The notes below the pieces were generated by a model that saw only the letters and a list, made by a program, of their open reading frames with translations, was not told the DNA's origin and made no database searches. The translations under genes were made by a program, and so were the position numbers. 64,000 nucleotides of DNA from Calothrix sp. PCC 6303 (GTDB taxonomy: Bacteria; Cyanobacteriota; Cyanobacteriia; Cyanobacteriales; Nostocaceae): the NCBI RefSeq assembly GCF_000317435.1, contig NC_019751.1, positions 5,146,001 to 5,210,000 on the forward strand, given 5' to 3'. The first letter of the stretch is position 1. Every line of letters begins with the position of its first letter. This document shows, one piece after another, positions 27,407 to 36,854 of this stretch.

Positions 27407-27523
27407 TTACTCGAAATCACGGCGACCGGGGTTACGAGCGGGATCATTTGACAAGAATCCAAATATAAACAGAGACACGAAGAAGGCAACAACTACATAA
27501 ACAACTATTTTTAAAGTCAGCAT
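27407..27523 (-). CDS. psbI: Photosystem II reaction center protein I
   Basis: A 38-codon gene: [18 protein letters not shown], then [20 protein letters not shown] and a TAA stop. The single N-terminal membrane helix and the basic tail NPGRxDxE are characteristic of PsbI, a core subunit next to D1/CP43. Length is exactly that of the family. It stands alone between the DUF3769 gene and ndhH, on the same strand as both. Confidence 0.96.
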   Translation of the reverse strand: MLTLKIVVYVVVAFFVSLFIFGFLSNDPARNPGRRDFE

Positions 27524-27898
27524 AGTGATATTTCCTTTGGATATGGGGAGGGTTTTGTAATCTGCAACGCAGAAAAGATAGCCTCCTTATCATAACCAAA
27601 TCTTGCTCTCTTTTTACAGGAGTTTTGAATACACTATTTACACAGCAAGTCAGAATTCGTAATTTAGCAGAAAGTAAGGATTCTGGCTGCTGTTGCTTTG
27701 AAATTGAATAGGGTAGATGTCGGGATTACTTTCCTATGACGCAACTTCACAGTAGAGGTTTCCTCTTCAGCTAGTTTATTCCTGTAGCCAGAAAGCAGGG
27801 ATTAGCAGACAATCAAAGCGGTTAACAAATTGTTATACTGTGTTTCCGATTCACATCGATTCTAATTAATGAGGTTTGAAGTCTACCGCGATCGCATA
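27524..27898. other. Spacer upstream of psbI
   Basis: No gene seen in these 375 bases. The psbI promoter must lie near the left end; no unambiguous -35/-10 pair could be picked. Confidence 0.4.
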
Positions 27899-27938
27899 CC
27901 AAAAAAATAGTCCCCACATTTAAGATGGGAACTATTTC
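27899..27938 (-). terminator. Rho-independent terminator of ndhH
   Basis: AAATAGTCCCCAC (27905-27917) pairs with GATGGGAACTATTT (27924-27937), and on the minus strand a T-run follows. It starts 21 bases past the ndhH stop. Confidence 0.8.
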
Positions 27939-27958
27939 CATAATTAAATTTAGTTGAA

Positions 27959-29143
27959 TTATCGGTCAACTGAACCCATAATCACATCAATACTACCGAG
28001 AATCACCACAATATCTGCTACCTTTGCCCCTTTGAGTATGTGGGGGAGAATTTGCAAATTGTTGAAGTCAGCAGCACGGATTTTCCAGCGCCAAGGGAAG
28101 ACATTATCATCACCAACAAGGTAAATTCCCAATTCGCCTTTCCCACTTTCTACCCGTGAATAAATTTCACCTTTAGGAATTTTGAAGGTGGGAGAAACTT
28201 TTTTGGCGACAAATTGATAATCGAAAGCATCCCACTCTGATTTGGGACCCGCCATGATTCGCTTTGCTTCCAAGTTTTCGTAAGGACCACCAGGAAGTCC
28301 CTTGATGGCTTGACGCAAAATCTTCACAGATTCGCGCATTTCCCGCATCCGCACCTGATAGCGGGCTAAACAGTCGCCAACTGTTTCCCATTGCACATCC
28401 CAATCAAAGTCATCGTAACATTCATAATGATCGACTTTGCGTAGATCCCATTTAACTCCGGAAGCACGCAACATGGGACCAGAAAGTCCCCAGTTGATGG
28501 CTTCGTCGCGGCTAATGGTTCCCAAACCTTCGATGCGGCGGCGGAAAATGGGGTTATTAGTGACTAATTTTTCATACTCGTCTACTTTTGGTAAGAAATA
28601 GTCACAGAAGTCCAAGCATTTTTCAATCCAACCGTAGGGTAAATCAGCAGCGACACCACCAACACGGAAGTAGTTATTATTGACCATACGGTAGCCTGTT
28701 GCGGCTTCCCACAGGTCATAAATCATTTCCCGTTCCCGGAATTGATAGAAAAAGGGAGTTTGAGCGCCAACGTCAGCGAGGAAAGGACCAAACCACAACA
28801 GGTGATTGGCGATGCGGTTCAATTCCAGCATGATGACGCGGATGTAACTGGCACGTTTGGGAACGGTGACACCAGCTACTTTTTCTGTGGCATTGACGGT
28901 GACAGCTTCGTTAAACATCCCCGCTGCGTAGTCCCAGCGACTGACGTAGGGGACGTACATGACGGTGGAACGGTTTTCGGCGATTTTTTCCATTCCCCGG
29001 TGCAGATAACCGATGACTGGTTCGCAATCAATACAGTCTTCCCCATCCAGGGTGACGATGAGACGCAAAACCCCGTGCATTGAGGGGTGATGGGGTCCCA
29101 TATTGAGAACCATGGGTTCGGTTCTGGTTTCAATTCTTGCCAT
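27959..29143 (-). CDS. ndhH: NAD(P)H-quinone oxidoreductase subunit H
   Basis: 394 residues, full length. It carries the 49-kDa/NuoD family blocks [61 protein letters not shown] and the C-terminal [18 protein letters not shown]. It belongs to the peripheral arm of the cyanobacterial NDH-1 complex, close to the quinone site, and serves respiration and cyclic electron flow. It is monocistronic here with a clear terminator. Confidence 0.98.
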   Translation of the reverse strand: MARIETRTEPMVLNMGPHHPSMHGVLRLIVTLDGEDCIDCEPVIGYLHRGMEKIAENRSTVMYVPYVSRWDYAAGMFNEAVTVNATEKVAGVTVPKRASYIRVIMLELNRIANHLLWFGPFLADVGAQTPFFYQFREREMIYDLWEAATGYRMVNNNYFRVGGVAADLPYGWIEKCLDFCDYFLPKVDEYEKLVTNNPIFRRRIEGLGTISRDEAINWGLSGPMLRASGVKWDLRKVDHYECYDDFDWDVQWETVGDCLARYQVRMREMRESVKILRQAIKGLPGGPYENLEAKRIMAGPKSEWDAFDYQFVAKKVSPTFKIPKGEIYSRVESGKGELGIYLVGDDNVFPWRWKIRAADFNNLQILPHILKGAKVADIVVILGSIDVIMGSVDR

Positions 29144-29800
29144 GAACTAAGTTATCTCCCCTTTGTGAATACTAAAGAAGCAAAGCAGCAGGGAGCGGGG
29201 GGATAGCTTTCTACTTTTTGCCCTGTAGGGAAGCCATAGGTATTAAGCCCCATTGGGTATTTTGAATCAGTCTAGATTCTCCTCCCCTTTTTCCTGCTCC
29301 GTATCTGCCTCTTCGTTGACTCATAGCTTACCAAAGATGAATTTTTGGTTCGCCAGAGGCATCTTAACAGGCGTGATGTGCAAGTTATACGCTTCATCTT
29401 TTTATTGTACAAGGGCGTTTGAGATAATTAGTCAGTTTATGCATTGGTAATCGCTGATGTGAACGATTTAAGGTTGTGGAGGCTTCGCGTAATTTATCAA
29501 TGGCACCAGTACGCGATCGCTTAGATGATTTACAGGAATAAATATACTGCTGTCGTTGGTTTCGACACTTCAACAAGCTCAGTGCATCGCTTCGCTTAAC
29601 CAGCTGAGAGATAGAGGTTGAGCGAAGCCTCCACTCAGCCTACATACGATCGCTTCACCGCACAAATGGTATCCACAGAAGCACTTTTAATTATGACCCA
29701 ATAATTTTCATAAATTATTGAGTTAGTTTTTCGGCATTTTGATACCTTAAGGAAGAAATAGATATTTTCCTATCAAAGTTTTGAGCCGCGATTTCAACTC
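29144..29800. other. Spacer with dispersed palindromic repeats
   Basis: No credible gene. A repeat island at about 29560-29650 has the familiar TTCAACAAGCTCAGTGCATCG and GAGGTTGAGCGAAGCC segments. The rsmH promoter should lie in the last 100 bases; none is obvious. Confidence 0.5.
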
Positions 29801-30715
29801 ATGCAAAATGATTCACAAACACCACTCAACCCAGATGCACCCACATTTTTACATACTCCTGTTTTAAGCAGAGAATTAATTGAAGGTTTAGGGGTATGTC
29901 CTGGTGGTAATTATTTAGATGCGACTGTGGGTGGTGGTGGTCATAGTCGCTTGATTTTGGCAGCGGCAAAAGATGTAAAATTAACGGCAATAGATCAAGA
30001 TCAAGATGCTTTAAAGGCAGCAGCTGAAAATTTGGCTGAGTTTGGAGAACAGGTACAGTTCATTCATGCCAATTTCTCAGCGTATAATTTCCCGGTGGAT
30101 ACATTTGATGGAATAATTGCCGACTTGGGTGTCAGTTCCTACCATCTCGATTGTGCTGAGAGAGGTTTTAGTTTTCGCAATGCCGCAAATTTGGATATGC
30201 GGATGAACCAAGAACAGGATTTAACAGCAGCAGATATTGTTAATTTCTGGAGTGAAGCAGATTTAGTGGAAATTTGCTTTAAGTATGGTGAGGAAAGGTT
30301 GTCACGCCGGATTATTAGAAGGGTAATTGAGAGGCGACCCTTTCAAACTACCACTCAGTTGGCGGATGCGATCGCGTCTGCTGTTCCACCCAAGTATCGC
30401 TATGCCAGAATTCACCCAGCTACCCGTGTGTTTCAAGCGTTGCGAATTGCTGTAAATGATGAATTGAAGGTGCTGGAAACGTTTTTAGAGAAGGCACCCC
30501 AAGCTTTGGTGACTGGTGGTAAAATTGCGGTGATTAGTTTTCACAGTTTAGAAGATCGCATTGTTAAGCATACTTTACGCGAAACGTCAAGTTTAAGAGT
30601 AATTACCAAAAAACCAATAATTGCCCGTGAAGACGAGATTGTAGAGAACATGCGATCGCGTTCTGCGAAGTTGAGAATTGCTGAGAAAGTTGATAAATTT
30701 GGCTTTGAAAAGTAG
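29801..30715 (+). CDS. rsmH: 16S rRNA (cytosine(1402)-N(4))-methyltransferase RsmH
   Basis: 304 residues. TFLHTPVLSRELIEGL and YLDATVGGGGHSRLIL (SAM motif I), FDGIIADLGVSSYHLD, RGFSFRNAANLDMRM and GKIAVISFHSLEDRIVKHTLRE are all family hallmarks. It methylates C1402 in the ribosomal P site. In many bacteria it lies with division genes, but here, as usual in cyanobacteria, it is separate. Its last 60 bases are duplicated directly downstream (30727-30797). Confidence 0.97.
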   Translation: MQNDSQTPLNPDAPTFLHTPVLSRELIEGLGVCPGGNYLDATVGGGGHSRLILAAAKDVKLTAIDQDQDALKAAAENLAEFGEQVQFIHANFSAYNFPVDTFDGIIADLGVSSYHLDCAERGFSFRNAANLDMRMNQEQDLTAADIVNFWSEADLVEICFKYGEERLSRRIIRRVIERRPFQTTTQLADAIASAVPPKYRYARIHPATRVFQALRIAVNDELKVLETFLEKAPQALVTGGKIAVISFHSLEDRIVKHTLRETSSLRVITKKPIIAREDEIVENMRSRSAKLRIAEKVDKFGFEK

Positions 30716-30797
30716 GTTAATACAACTCGCGTTCTGCCAAGTTGATAATTACTGAGAAAATCAATAAATCTGGCTTTGAAAAGTAGGTTAATAGAAC
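30656..30797. repeat. 71-bp tandem duplication of the rsmH 3' end
   Basis: The segment starting TCGCGTTCTGCGAAGTTGA at 30656, which includes the stop codon, is repeated at 30727 with a few base changes (TCGCGTTCTGCCAAGTTGA). Both end in GGCTTTGAAAAGTAGGTTAA. The second copy lies outside the gene. It looks like a local duplication now drifting. Confidence 0.85.
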
Positions 30798-30837
30798 AGC
30801 TACAAAATCTTTTGCTAGTAAGTTTGAGATGATAAAG

Positions 30838-32280
30838 CTACGAACCTGGATTAAAAATCCTATATCCCAACCATCCTAAACCCAAGCCTAGACTAGAAGT
30901 GCTAGCTAAAATTAGAAAAGTATGAACCTTGCTAAACTCCAGTTGTAATTCATCCCAAGCCCCAGCCCAAGCCCAAGCCACAGCCGCAGCTACAGCCCAA
31001 GCCCCATCCACAGCTACAGCCCCATCCACAGCTACAGCCCCATCCACAGCTACAGCCCCATCCACAGCTACAGCCCAAGCCCTAATCACAGCCACAGCCA
31101 CAGCTATAGCCACAGCCATAGCCCCAACCCCAGCCCAAAACCAAGCCCCATCCACAGCTACAACCCAAGCCCTAATCACAGCCGCAGTCACAACCCCAGC
31201 CCCAGTCACAGCCCAAGCCATATACGGAGCCTTATGTGCGGCTAAAAAATAACTTGCCAATAGGTAAATTAAAAATAAAGCAGCTAACCAACCCCAGGGA
31301 ATAGTTCTAGGTGATGTAGTAGGTGGTTTATCTGGAATCCCCACTGATTCTGGCTTGGCTTTGGAACGAAAAACTTCTTTTCGATAAACTGGATCAACAG
31401 ATGGTGGAGCCATTACTGTTTTTCGATAATCTGGCTCAACGGACGGTGGAGATACGACTGCTGGCGCTTCTAACAATTCCAACAATTGCTGCATAGATTG
31501 AGGGCGATCTTTTGCCTCTAGCGCCATACCCTTGAGAATTGCTTGATTTAATCTGTCACTCATCCTTGGATTAATTTGTTTAGGAGGAGTCAGGTAAGTA
31601 TTGTCTAGCTTGCGAGCCAGAGAAGTTGTAGGGCGTTCACCTGTGATTGCATAATAGAGCGTGGCAGCCAGACAATAAACATCAACCATTGGCTCTCGAC
31701 TACCCCTAGTCATCTGCTCGTATGGCGCAAATCCCTGATTACCTGCATTACCAGTTGAACTTAAAGTTTTAGGCACAAGTTCTTTGGCAATGCCAAAATC
31801 AATCAAAACCGCTTTGCCATTATTTCGCAGCACGATATTTCCGGGGTGGGCATCCCGATGTACTAGCTTTGCTTGATGTACCACCGCTAAAGCTTCGCCA
31901 ATTTGGCGGATACAGGGTACAATCTCTGCTTCTGGCAATGCACCCCTACGTCTCACTAACTTAAACAAGTCTTCTCCCGGTACAAAATCCATCACCAAGC
32001 AGTGAATAGCACCTTCTTTAAACAAGTCAATTACTCGGACAATGTGGGGATGGGGGTCTTGAGACAAGCGTGCTAGTATCTGCCCTTCTTGGATAAACCG
32101 CTCTATGTACTTGTCATAATCTGGATCATGGCTGAGATATTCATTTGGTGTCTTGATTACAACTGTCTGGTTTAGATCAACATGCAATGCTTTGTAAGTA
32201 ATCCCGAATCCCCCTTGTCCCAGGACATCCTCAATTACATATTTACCACCTTGTAATAGTTGTCCCTTTATCCAAGGCAT
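30838..32280 (-). CDS. Hanks-type serine/threonine protein kinase with Ala/Val/Trp-rich repeat tail
   Basis: 480 residues from ATG 32280, which has GGAG eight bases upstream. The kinase domain (about 1-270) is complete: GQGGFGITYKA, the VAIK-like lysine in VVIKTP, HRDAHPGN catalytic loop, IDFGIAKE (DFG) and APYEQM. After a linker and a membrane helix (WGWLAALFLIYLLASYFLAAH), the C-terminus is a low-complexity run of A, V, W, G and D with VDGAVA repeats, encoded by an 18-bp minisatellite. It probably phosphorylates unknown targets at the membrane. A second kinase follows upstream on the same strand. Confidence 0.88.
   Translation of the reverse strand: MPWIKGQLLQGGKYVIEDVLGQGGFGITYKALHVDLNQTVVIKTPNEYLSHDPDYDKYIERFIQEGQILARLSQDPHPHIVRVIDLFKEGAIHCLVMDFVPGEDLFKLVRRRGALPEAEIVPCIRQIGEALAVVHQAKLVHRDAHPGNIVLRNNGKAVLIDFGIAKELVPKTLSSTGNAGNQGFAPYEQMTRGSREPMVDVYCLAATLYYAITGERPTTSLARKLDNTYLTPPKQINPRMSDRLNQAILKGMALEAKDRPQSMQQLLELLEAPAVVSPPSVEPDYRKTVMAPPSVDPVYRKEVFRSKAKPESVGIPDKPPTTSPRTIPWGWLAALFLIYLLASYFLAAHKAPYMAWAVTGAGVVTAAVIRAWVVAVDGAWFWAGVGAMAVAIAVAVAVIRAWAVAVDGAVAVDGAVAVDGAVAVDGAWAVAAAVAWAWAGAWDELQLEFSKVHTFLILASTSSLGLGLGWLGYRIFNPGS
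31001..31072. repeat. 18-bp minisatellite in the kinase gene
   Basis: Four head-to-tail copies of GCCCCATCCACAGCTACA at period 18 (31001-31072), with a further isolated copy near 31146. They encode VAVDGA repeats of the kinase tail. The wider stretch 30955-31215 is a degenerate CAGCC/CACAG repeat with strong strand bias. Confidence 0.9.
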
Positions 32281-32311
32281 GAATAGCTCCAAATCACATA
32301 ATATTCACAGG

Positions 32312-32398
32312 ACTTACGCAATGACCACGAATTTACGTCATTGCGACGTAAGGAAGCAATCTCAAAATCTAGTGTTCTCATTACAATTACGTAAGTCT
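32312..32398. repeat. MITE-like repeat between the two kinase genes
   Basis: GACTTACGCAATGA at the left is imperfectly inverted at the right (TCATTACAATTACGTAAGTC), with TACGTCATTGCGACGTA inside. Related TTACGCAATGA/TCATTGCG segments are found near 33560, 48500 and 62310. No coding capacity. Confidence 0.5.
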
Positions 32399-32431
32399 TA
32401 ATTCAGTATTATGATGAAAGTTTAGCTAATT

Positions 32432-33466
32432 CTACGGAATTTTACTAGATTGTGGACTTGGAGACACTGAAGTTGGGCTTGGAGACAGAGAGGGTTTTAA
32501 TTTATCCATCACGGCACCCACACCTGCAAGTAAGCCTCCTATAGCTGCGATCGCAGCTACAATCACTCCCCATAACTGTATTTTTTGCTCCCAATTTGAA
32601 TTGACCTTCGGTGTTAGAGTTGATACAGGCGTGGGAGTTTCGCCATTCAAACCCAATAAATCAAGCCATTCCCGCACTGACTGCGATCGCTTTTTTGGAT
32701 CTAGCTTCATACCAGTTAGGATTGCTTGGTTTACGCGATCGCTTATTTGAGGATTAAAGTCTTTCGGAGCGACTAAACGAGCGTTGTCAATCTTACGTTT
32801 CAACGCACTGACAGGTGTTTTTCCAGTTAAAAGCACATATAAAGTAGCTGCCAAAGAATAAATATCGCTATAAGCCCCACTTGGTATACTTTTAGCGTAA
32901 AGCTCAGGGGGTGTAAATCCCTCAGAAGTTTCCTTGGTTCGGTTTGTGGTTAAAATATGGTCAAAATCCAGAGCTAAACCAAAGTCGATTAGCACCGCTT
33001 CAGGCTGTCCATCTCGCACCCGCAAGAAGATATTTCCTGGATGTACATCCCTATGAATCAACCGATTCTCATGCACAACTATCAAAGCTTCCCCAATTTG
33101 CTGAATATAGCGTAGTGCTTCTGATTCTGAAAGTATTTGTTGACGACGGTCAGCCAAACTCACCCCGTCCACATACTCCATTATCAGACACCAATGCTCT
33201 CCTTCCTTGAAGGGTTCTGCAACCTGTACAATATGCTTATGTTTACATCGAGTAAGTTTTACCGCTTCCTGCCAAAACATCGTCTCCAAACGTTCGCGTT
33301 CCTGCTGAGTAAGGGATCTGAGCAGGTCATAATTTAATATTTTAACGACTACGCGATCGCCATTCCTATTTTTTACCAAATAGGTGATCCCAAAGCGTCC
33401 CCTTCCCAACTCTTTTTCAATAGTATATTTACCACCTTGCAATTGATCACCCGCTACCCAAGCCAT
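32432..33466 (-). CDS. Hanks-type serine/threonine protein kinase
   Basis: 344 residues from ATG 33466, which is preceded by GGGAG at good spacing; the open frame extends to 33502. The kinase core is complete: GRGRFGITYLV, VVVKIL lysine, HRDVHPGN, IDFGLALD and TPPELYAK. After it come a Pro/Thr linker, a membrane helix (WGVIVAAIAAIGGLLAGVGAVM) and a Ser/Pro tail. It differs from the neighbouring kinase mainly by its short, ordinary tail. The two probably arose by duplication. Targets are not known. Confidence 0.9.
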   Translation of the reverse strand: MAWVAGDQLQGGKYTIEKELGRGRFGITYLVKNRNGDRVVVKILNYDLLRSLTQQERERLETMFWQEAVKLTRCKHKHIVQVAEPFKEGEHWCLIMEYVDGVSLADRRQQILSESEALRYIQQIGEALIVVHENRLIHRDVHPGNIFLRVRDGQPEAVLIDFGLALDFDHILTTNRTKETSEGFTPPELYAKSIPSGAYSDIYSLAATLYVLLTGKTPVSALKRKIDNARLVAPKDFNPQISDRVNQAILTGMKLDPKKRSQSVREWLDLLGLNGETPTPVSTLTPKVNSNWEQKIQLWGVIVAAIAAIGGLLAGVGAVMDKLKPSLSPSPTSVSPSPQSSKIP

Positions 33467-33710
33467 CTTTGCAACTCCCAAAATACTTATATCGATTATC
33501 ACATAAGTAAATCTTCACACGCCGAGGCTAATTTTGCGGAAGCAATGAAAAAGTAATGCTTTACGCGTTTACCTTACGTCGCAATGACCTAACTTCGCAG
33601 AAAAATCAAGAACCCCACCCTAACCCTCCCCGCTAGCGAGGAGGAACGACGAAGCAATCCCACAATCTTCAATATTAACGAGTCAATACTAAATAAAAAA
33701 ATATTTTGTC

Positions 33711-34412
33711 ATGTTGCAGTTCACTTATCTCGAAAAAAAATATTTGCTTAACCTAGTTGAAGGTTGTATGTATGGAAGCATTTCACTTGATGAAAATTGG
33801 AGATATCTTAACTATAAAAATGGAGACAGTAATTTAAATATTGACTTATCTCTATTTTTTTCTCCCAATGATAAAGAAATCGATGATTTAGGTAAATATG
33901 GTTTTATCGACAGTTGTGTACCCAATGCCTTGCTCAATCTAGATATGTCTATCCAGCAGTGTACATACAATTTTAAAACCAACAAAAGCGATCTGATTGC
34001 CAATATAAAACGCTTTCCTGAAATAGAAGACTTTCAAAGATGTTCGGTTAGCTCAGAAATTCTCAAAGAATCTACTTTATGGTTTTCTATAATGCCTAAA
34101 TTAGTTACACTTACCGCCATAAATTTTAACCAAGCTACGGGAAATAATGTTAGTGTATTTTTTGCTGGACACACAGAAGATATAAATGGGAAACTTGATT
34201 TTACGGTAAATGTAGTCCAGCTACCTTTTAAACTCAAATTTAAAATTGAAGGCTATCCCGATCGATTTGTAGGCAAAAGTATCAAAGAAAGATTTCAGGA
34301 AATCAGAGACTGTTTTTCGTCAATTTATGATATCTCGAAGTATTCAGCAGAAGAATGTGTTGTTGATAAGCAAACCAAAGAGGTTTTGATTCAATTCATG
34401 AAAAGACTTTAA
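33711..34412 (+). CDS. Hypothetical protein, 233 residues
   Basis: No family recognised. The protein has no signal peptide or membrane helix, is mixed alpha/beta in look, and has a NDKEIDDLGKYGFID acidic stretch and a C-terminal FQEIRDCFSSIYDISKYS helix. Codon use and HIP1-poor sequence are AT-rich (low GC), which could mean foreign origin. It lies alone, divergent from the kinase pair, behind a palindromic repeat cluster. Confidence 0.6.
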   Translation: MLQFTYLEKKYLLNLVEGCMYGSISLDENWRYLNYKNGDSNLNIDLSLFFSPNDKEIDDLGKYGFIDSCVPNALLNLDMSIQQCTYNFKTNKSDLIANIKRFPEIEDFQRCSVSSEILKESTLWFSIMPKLVTLTAINFNQATGNNVSVFFAGHTEDINGKLDFTVNVVQLPFKLKFKIEGYPDRFVGKSIKERFQEIRDCFSSIYDISKYSAEECVVDKQTKEVLIQFMKRL

Positions 34413-34620
34413 GAAATGAATACATTTTGGGAAATTATTTCCCAGCAATACGAAACCAATATATAGGAATCCGGTTTGGTTTTTGAATCTATCTGTTGGG
34501 GTGAGGGAGTAGTGAGTAGAAACTGTACTGGTTTTTGTAAGCACGGAGCGCAGGCTACGGCAACAATATTCAAATAGGATTCCTATAGTAATCCTATTTG
34601 ATTCGTGAAAATAATGTGAT

Positions 34621-35448
34621 TTAATTTGCTGTTTGTATCAACTTGTCCCAAGCTGATATCACACGATTCAATTTAGTTGGTAATTGATCAGAACTGGTAT
34701 CTGTATATTCTGTAATGATTCCGCCATAAGACAACTGGTAACTTACTGCATCCGCTGCCACTGCATTCATGTTCAAATAACCTAAACCATTAAAATGAGA
34801 GAAGGAATTTTTGTTGAGAGTCTCTACAAATTGCTTCACTTGTTGCTGACTTAATTGTTTAATTTTTTCTGCTTTCCCAGGATTTGGGGTAATTAGACGA
34901 CGTGTCACAACTCCATCTGAGGTTAATTCCCAAGCATAATATCCTCGTGAATTCCCGGTAGTTTGTGCTGATTGAAAAATCACAGAATCACTGGAAGTAG
35001 GAACAATATTCTTTTTATCTACAAAACCAGGTGTGGGAATTTTTGCATTGCGAGGTAAACTTGCTGTGGTGTTGTAGGCTAATTGTTGTCCATTTTCGTT
35101 GGTATGGTAAACCCAAAAACGATTTTGACTTTTATTAGAGACAATTACTTGCCAACCGGAAATTGCAATTTGCGTGCAGAATCTATCTGGTTTTGCTAAA
35201 CCCAAACAACCATCCCAAGTGGAAGGTTTAGCGTTACTAAGTTGTAAAGTTTTTGGAGATACACGAAAGCGTTTTTGAATATCTTTTTGAATCAGCAGGA
35301 ATACATTTTTTGGTAGTTTATTTGTTGCAATTTGTTGACTAGTGTAAATAGGTGGTTGATCTGCGGTTGCAATTGGTTGTAATACAGGTTGAGCGGTAAT
35401 AATAAGGGTTAGTATCGCTGTCAAAAAACTTAGTTTTGGAAATATCAT
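34621..35448 (-). CDS. Secreted hypothetical protein
   Basis: 275 residues with an N-terminal signal (LSFLTAILTLIITAQPVLQPIATA). The mature part has FRVSPKTLQLSNAKPSTWDGCLGLAKPDRFCTQIAISGWQVIV, with two cysteines, then NRFWVYHTNENGQQLAYNT and a C-terminal domain ending in LPTKLNRVISAWDKLIQTAN. Such proteins are widespread in cyanobacterial genomes as uncharacterised periplasmic proteins. No enzymatic motif is seen. Confidence 0.7.
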   Translation of the reverse strand: MIFPKLSFLTAILTLIITAQPVLQPIATADQPPIYTSQQIATNKLPKNVFLLIQKDIQKRFRVSPKTLQLSNAKPSTWDGCLGLAKPDRFCTQIAISGWQVIVSNKSQNRFWVYHTNENGQQLAYNTTASLPRNAKIPTPGFVDKKNIVPTSSDSVIFQSAQTTGNSRGYYAWELTSDGVVTRRLITPNPGKAEKIKQLSQQQVKQFVETLNKNSFSHFNGLGYLNMNAVAADAVSYQLSYGGIITEYTDTSSDQLPTKLNRVISAWDKLIQTAN

Positions 35449-35630
35449 AAAATTTTCTCTATCTCGATGCTTCCAATTTAGTCGAGAGTTTTGAAAAACA
35501 AGCAGCGGTTACAGAATTGGAAACGTTGGGTGATGCTAAAAAGTTCAACGGTGGTGTGATAATGGTGGGAGCATACATGCGAACAACTTACGTCGCGCAA
35601 GCTTCCCATGTGAAAATTTTTCCTTGATTT

Positions 35631-35656
35631 AGTGACGATCTAATTAGATCGTCACT
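35631..35656. repeat. Perfect 26-bp palindrome downstream of bioB
   Basis: AGTGACGATCTAA followed by its exact reverse complement, with no loop. It lies 14 bases past the bioB stop. As RNA it gives a 10-11 bp hairpin, but no T-run follows on either side, so it may be a weak bidirectional terminator or a dimeric protein-binding site. Confidence 0.7.
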
Positions 35657-35669
35657 GAGGTTTGCGAAT

Positions 35670-36674
35670 CTAGTTATTCAAGATTACCCCTTTATTCGAG
35701 CGTTGATTGAGGAATGGAGGACGGTTTTCTAAGCCCAGTAAACTTAATAGTTCTTTGTCAGAATCGTAACCAGGGCAAGGGGTAGTGACAGTCAGCATAT
35801 GCCCATCATCACTGGAAAATATGGAGTTTGCCCCCGCCATAAAACAAAAAGCCTGTTCAATTTGTGACAACTCTGCCCTGCCTGCACTGAGGCGAATGTC
35901 AGCCGCTGGCATGACGATTCTGGCTGTTGCGATCGCACGAATGATTTCCCATACGGAAACATCGGGTTGTTTTTCTAATGGTGTCCCTTCAACTTGAGAA
36001 AGAATATTAATGGGAACCGATTCCGGGTGCGGATTTAGCTGAGAAAGGGTGTGTAACATGGATATGCGATCGCGTTCTGTCTCCCCTAAGCCTAAAATCC
36101 CCCCGGAACAGACTGTAACTTTGGTTTGACGCACATTATTGATGGTGTTGAGGCGATCGTCGTAAGTACGAGTAGTAATAATTGTGCTGTAATGTTCGCG
36201 GGAAGTATCTAGATTATGGTTATAGGCATAAAGTCCAGCATCTTCTAACCGCTTGGCTTGGGACTCATTTAACATTCCCAAGGTACAGCATACTTCCAAA
36301 CCCATAGAAGTAACATCTTTGACCATATCTAAAACTCGATCGAATTGGGAATTATCCCGCACTTCTCGCCAAGCTGCACCCATACAAACACGACTAACAC
36401 CGCTAGCTTTTGCCTGTTGGGCAATATTAAGTACTGTTTCCTTTTCTAACAGTGCTTGGGGCTTGACTTCTGTTTGATAATGGGAAGATTGGGCGCAGTA
36501 ACCACAATCTTCAGGACAACCCCCAGTTTTGATGGAAATTAGCTTACAAACTTGGATTTGCTGAGAATTATGATATTGACGATGCACACTAGCCGCTCGA
36601 TAAACTAGTTCCAGCAAAGGTGTATTGTAGATTGCACTGATTTCTGCCTCCTGCCAATCGTAGCGTACTGTCAT
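35670..36674 (-). CDS. bioB: Biotin synthase
   Basis: 334 residues, a radical SAM enzyme. [17 protein letters not shown] holds the CxxxCxxC iron-sulfur motif. [37 protein letters not shown] and the C-terminal AGANSIF and SAGRAELS are BioB blocks, including ligands of the second cluster. It inserts sulfur into dethiobiotin. It is a single gene on this strand; other biotin genes are not in the window. Confidence 0.97.
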   Translation of the reverse strand: MTVRYDWQEAEISAIYNTPLLELVYRAASVHRQYHNSQQIQVCKLISIKTGGCPEDCGYCAQSSHYQTEVKPQALLEKETVLNIAQQAKASGVSRVCMGAAWREVRDNSQFDRVLDMVKDVTSMGLEVCCTLGMLNESQAKRLEDAGLYAYNHNLDTSREHYSTIITTRTYDDRLNTINNVRQTKVTVCSGGILGLGETERDRISMLHTLSQLNPHPESVPINILSQVEGTPLEKQPDVSVWEIIRAIATARIVMPAADIRLSAGRAELSQIEQAFCFMAGANSIFSSDDGHMLTVTTPCPGYDSDKELLSLLGLENRPPFLNQRSNKGVILNN

Positions 36675-36854
36675 GTTTGTGCCTTCCTTGTAATCTGGAT
36701 CAATAGTGACGCGTACTATATTTTGGGGTATTTTGGCACGAAAAGATATTTAATTAAGATTATCAAAATTTTGTTGGGTCTTACATTTACAGTGTCACCC
36801 AAAAAGTGAGACAATCAAAAGTCGCAATCGAAGACAGTAGTCATCCAGTAGTCT

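Noticed and set aside
30929-31252. Ala/Thr/Gln-rich open frame on the plus strand
   Set aside because: It is the reverse strand of the kinase minisatellite; repeats of 18 bp keep all frames open.
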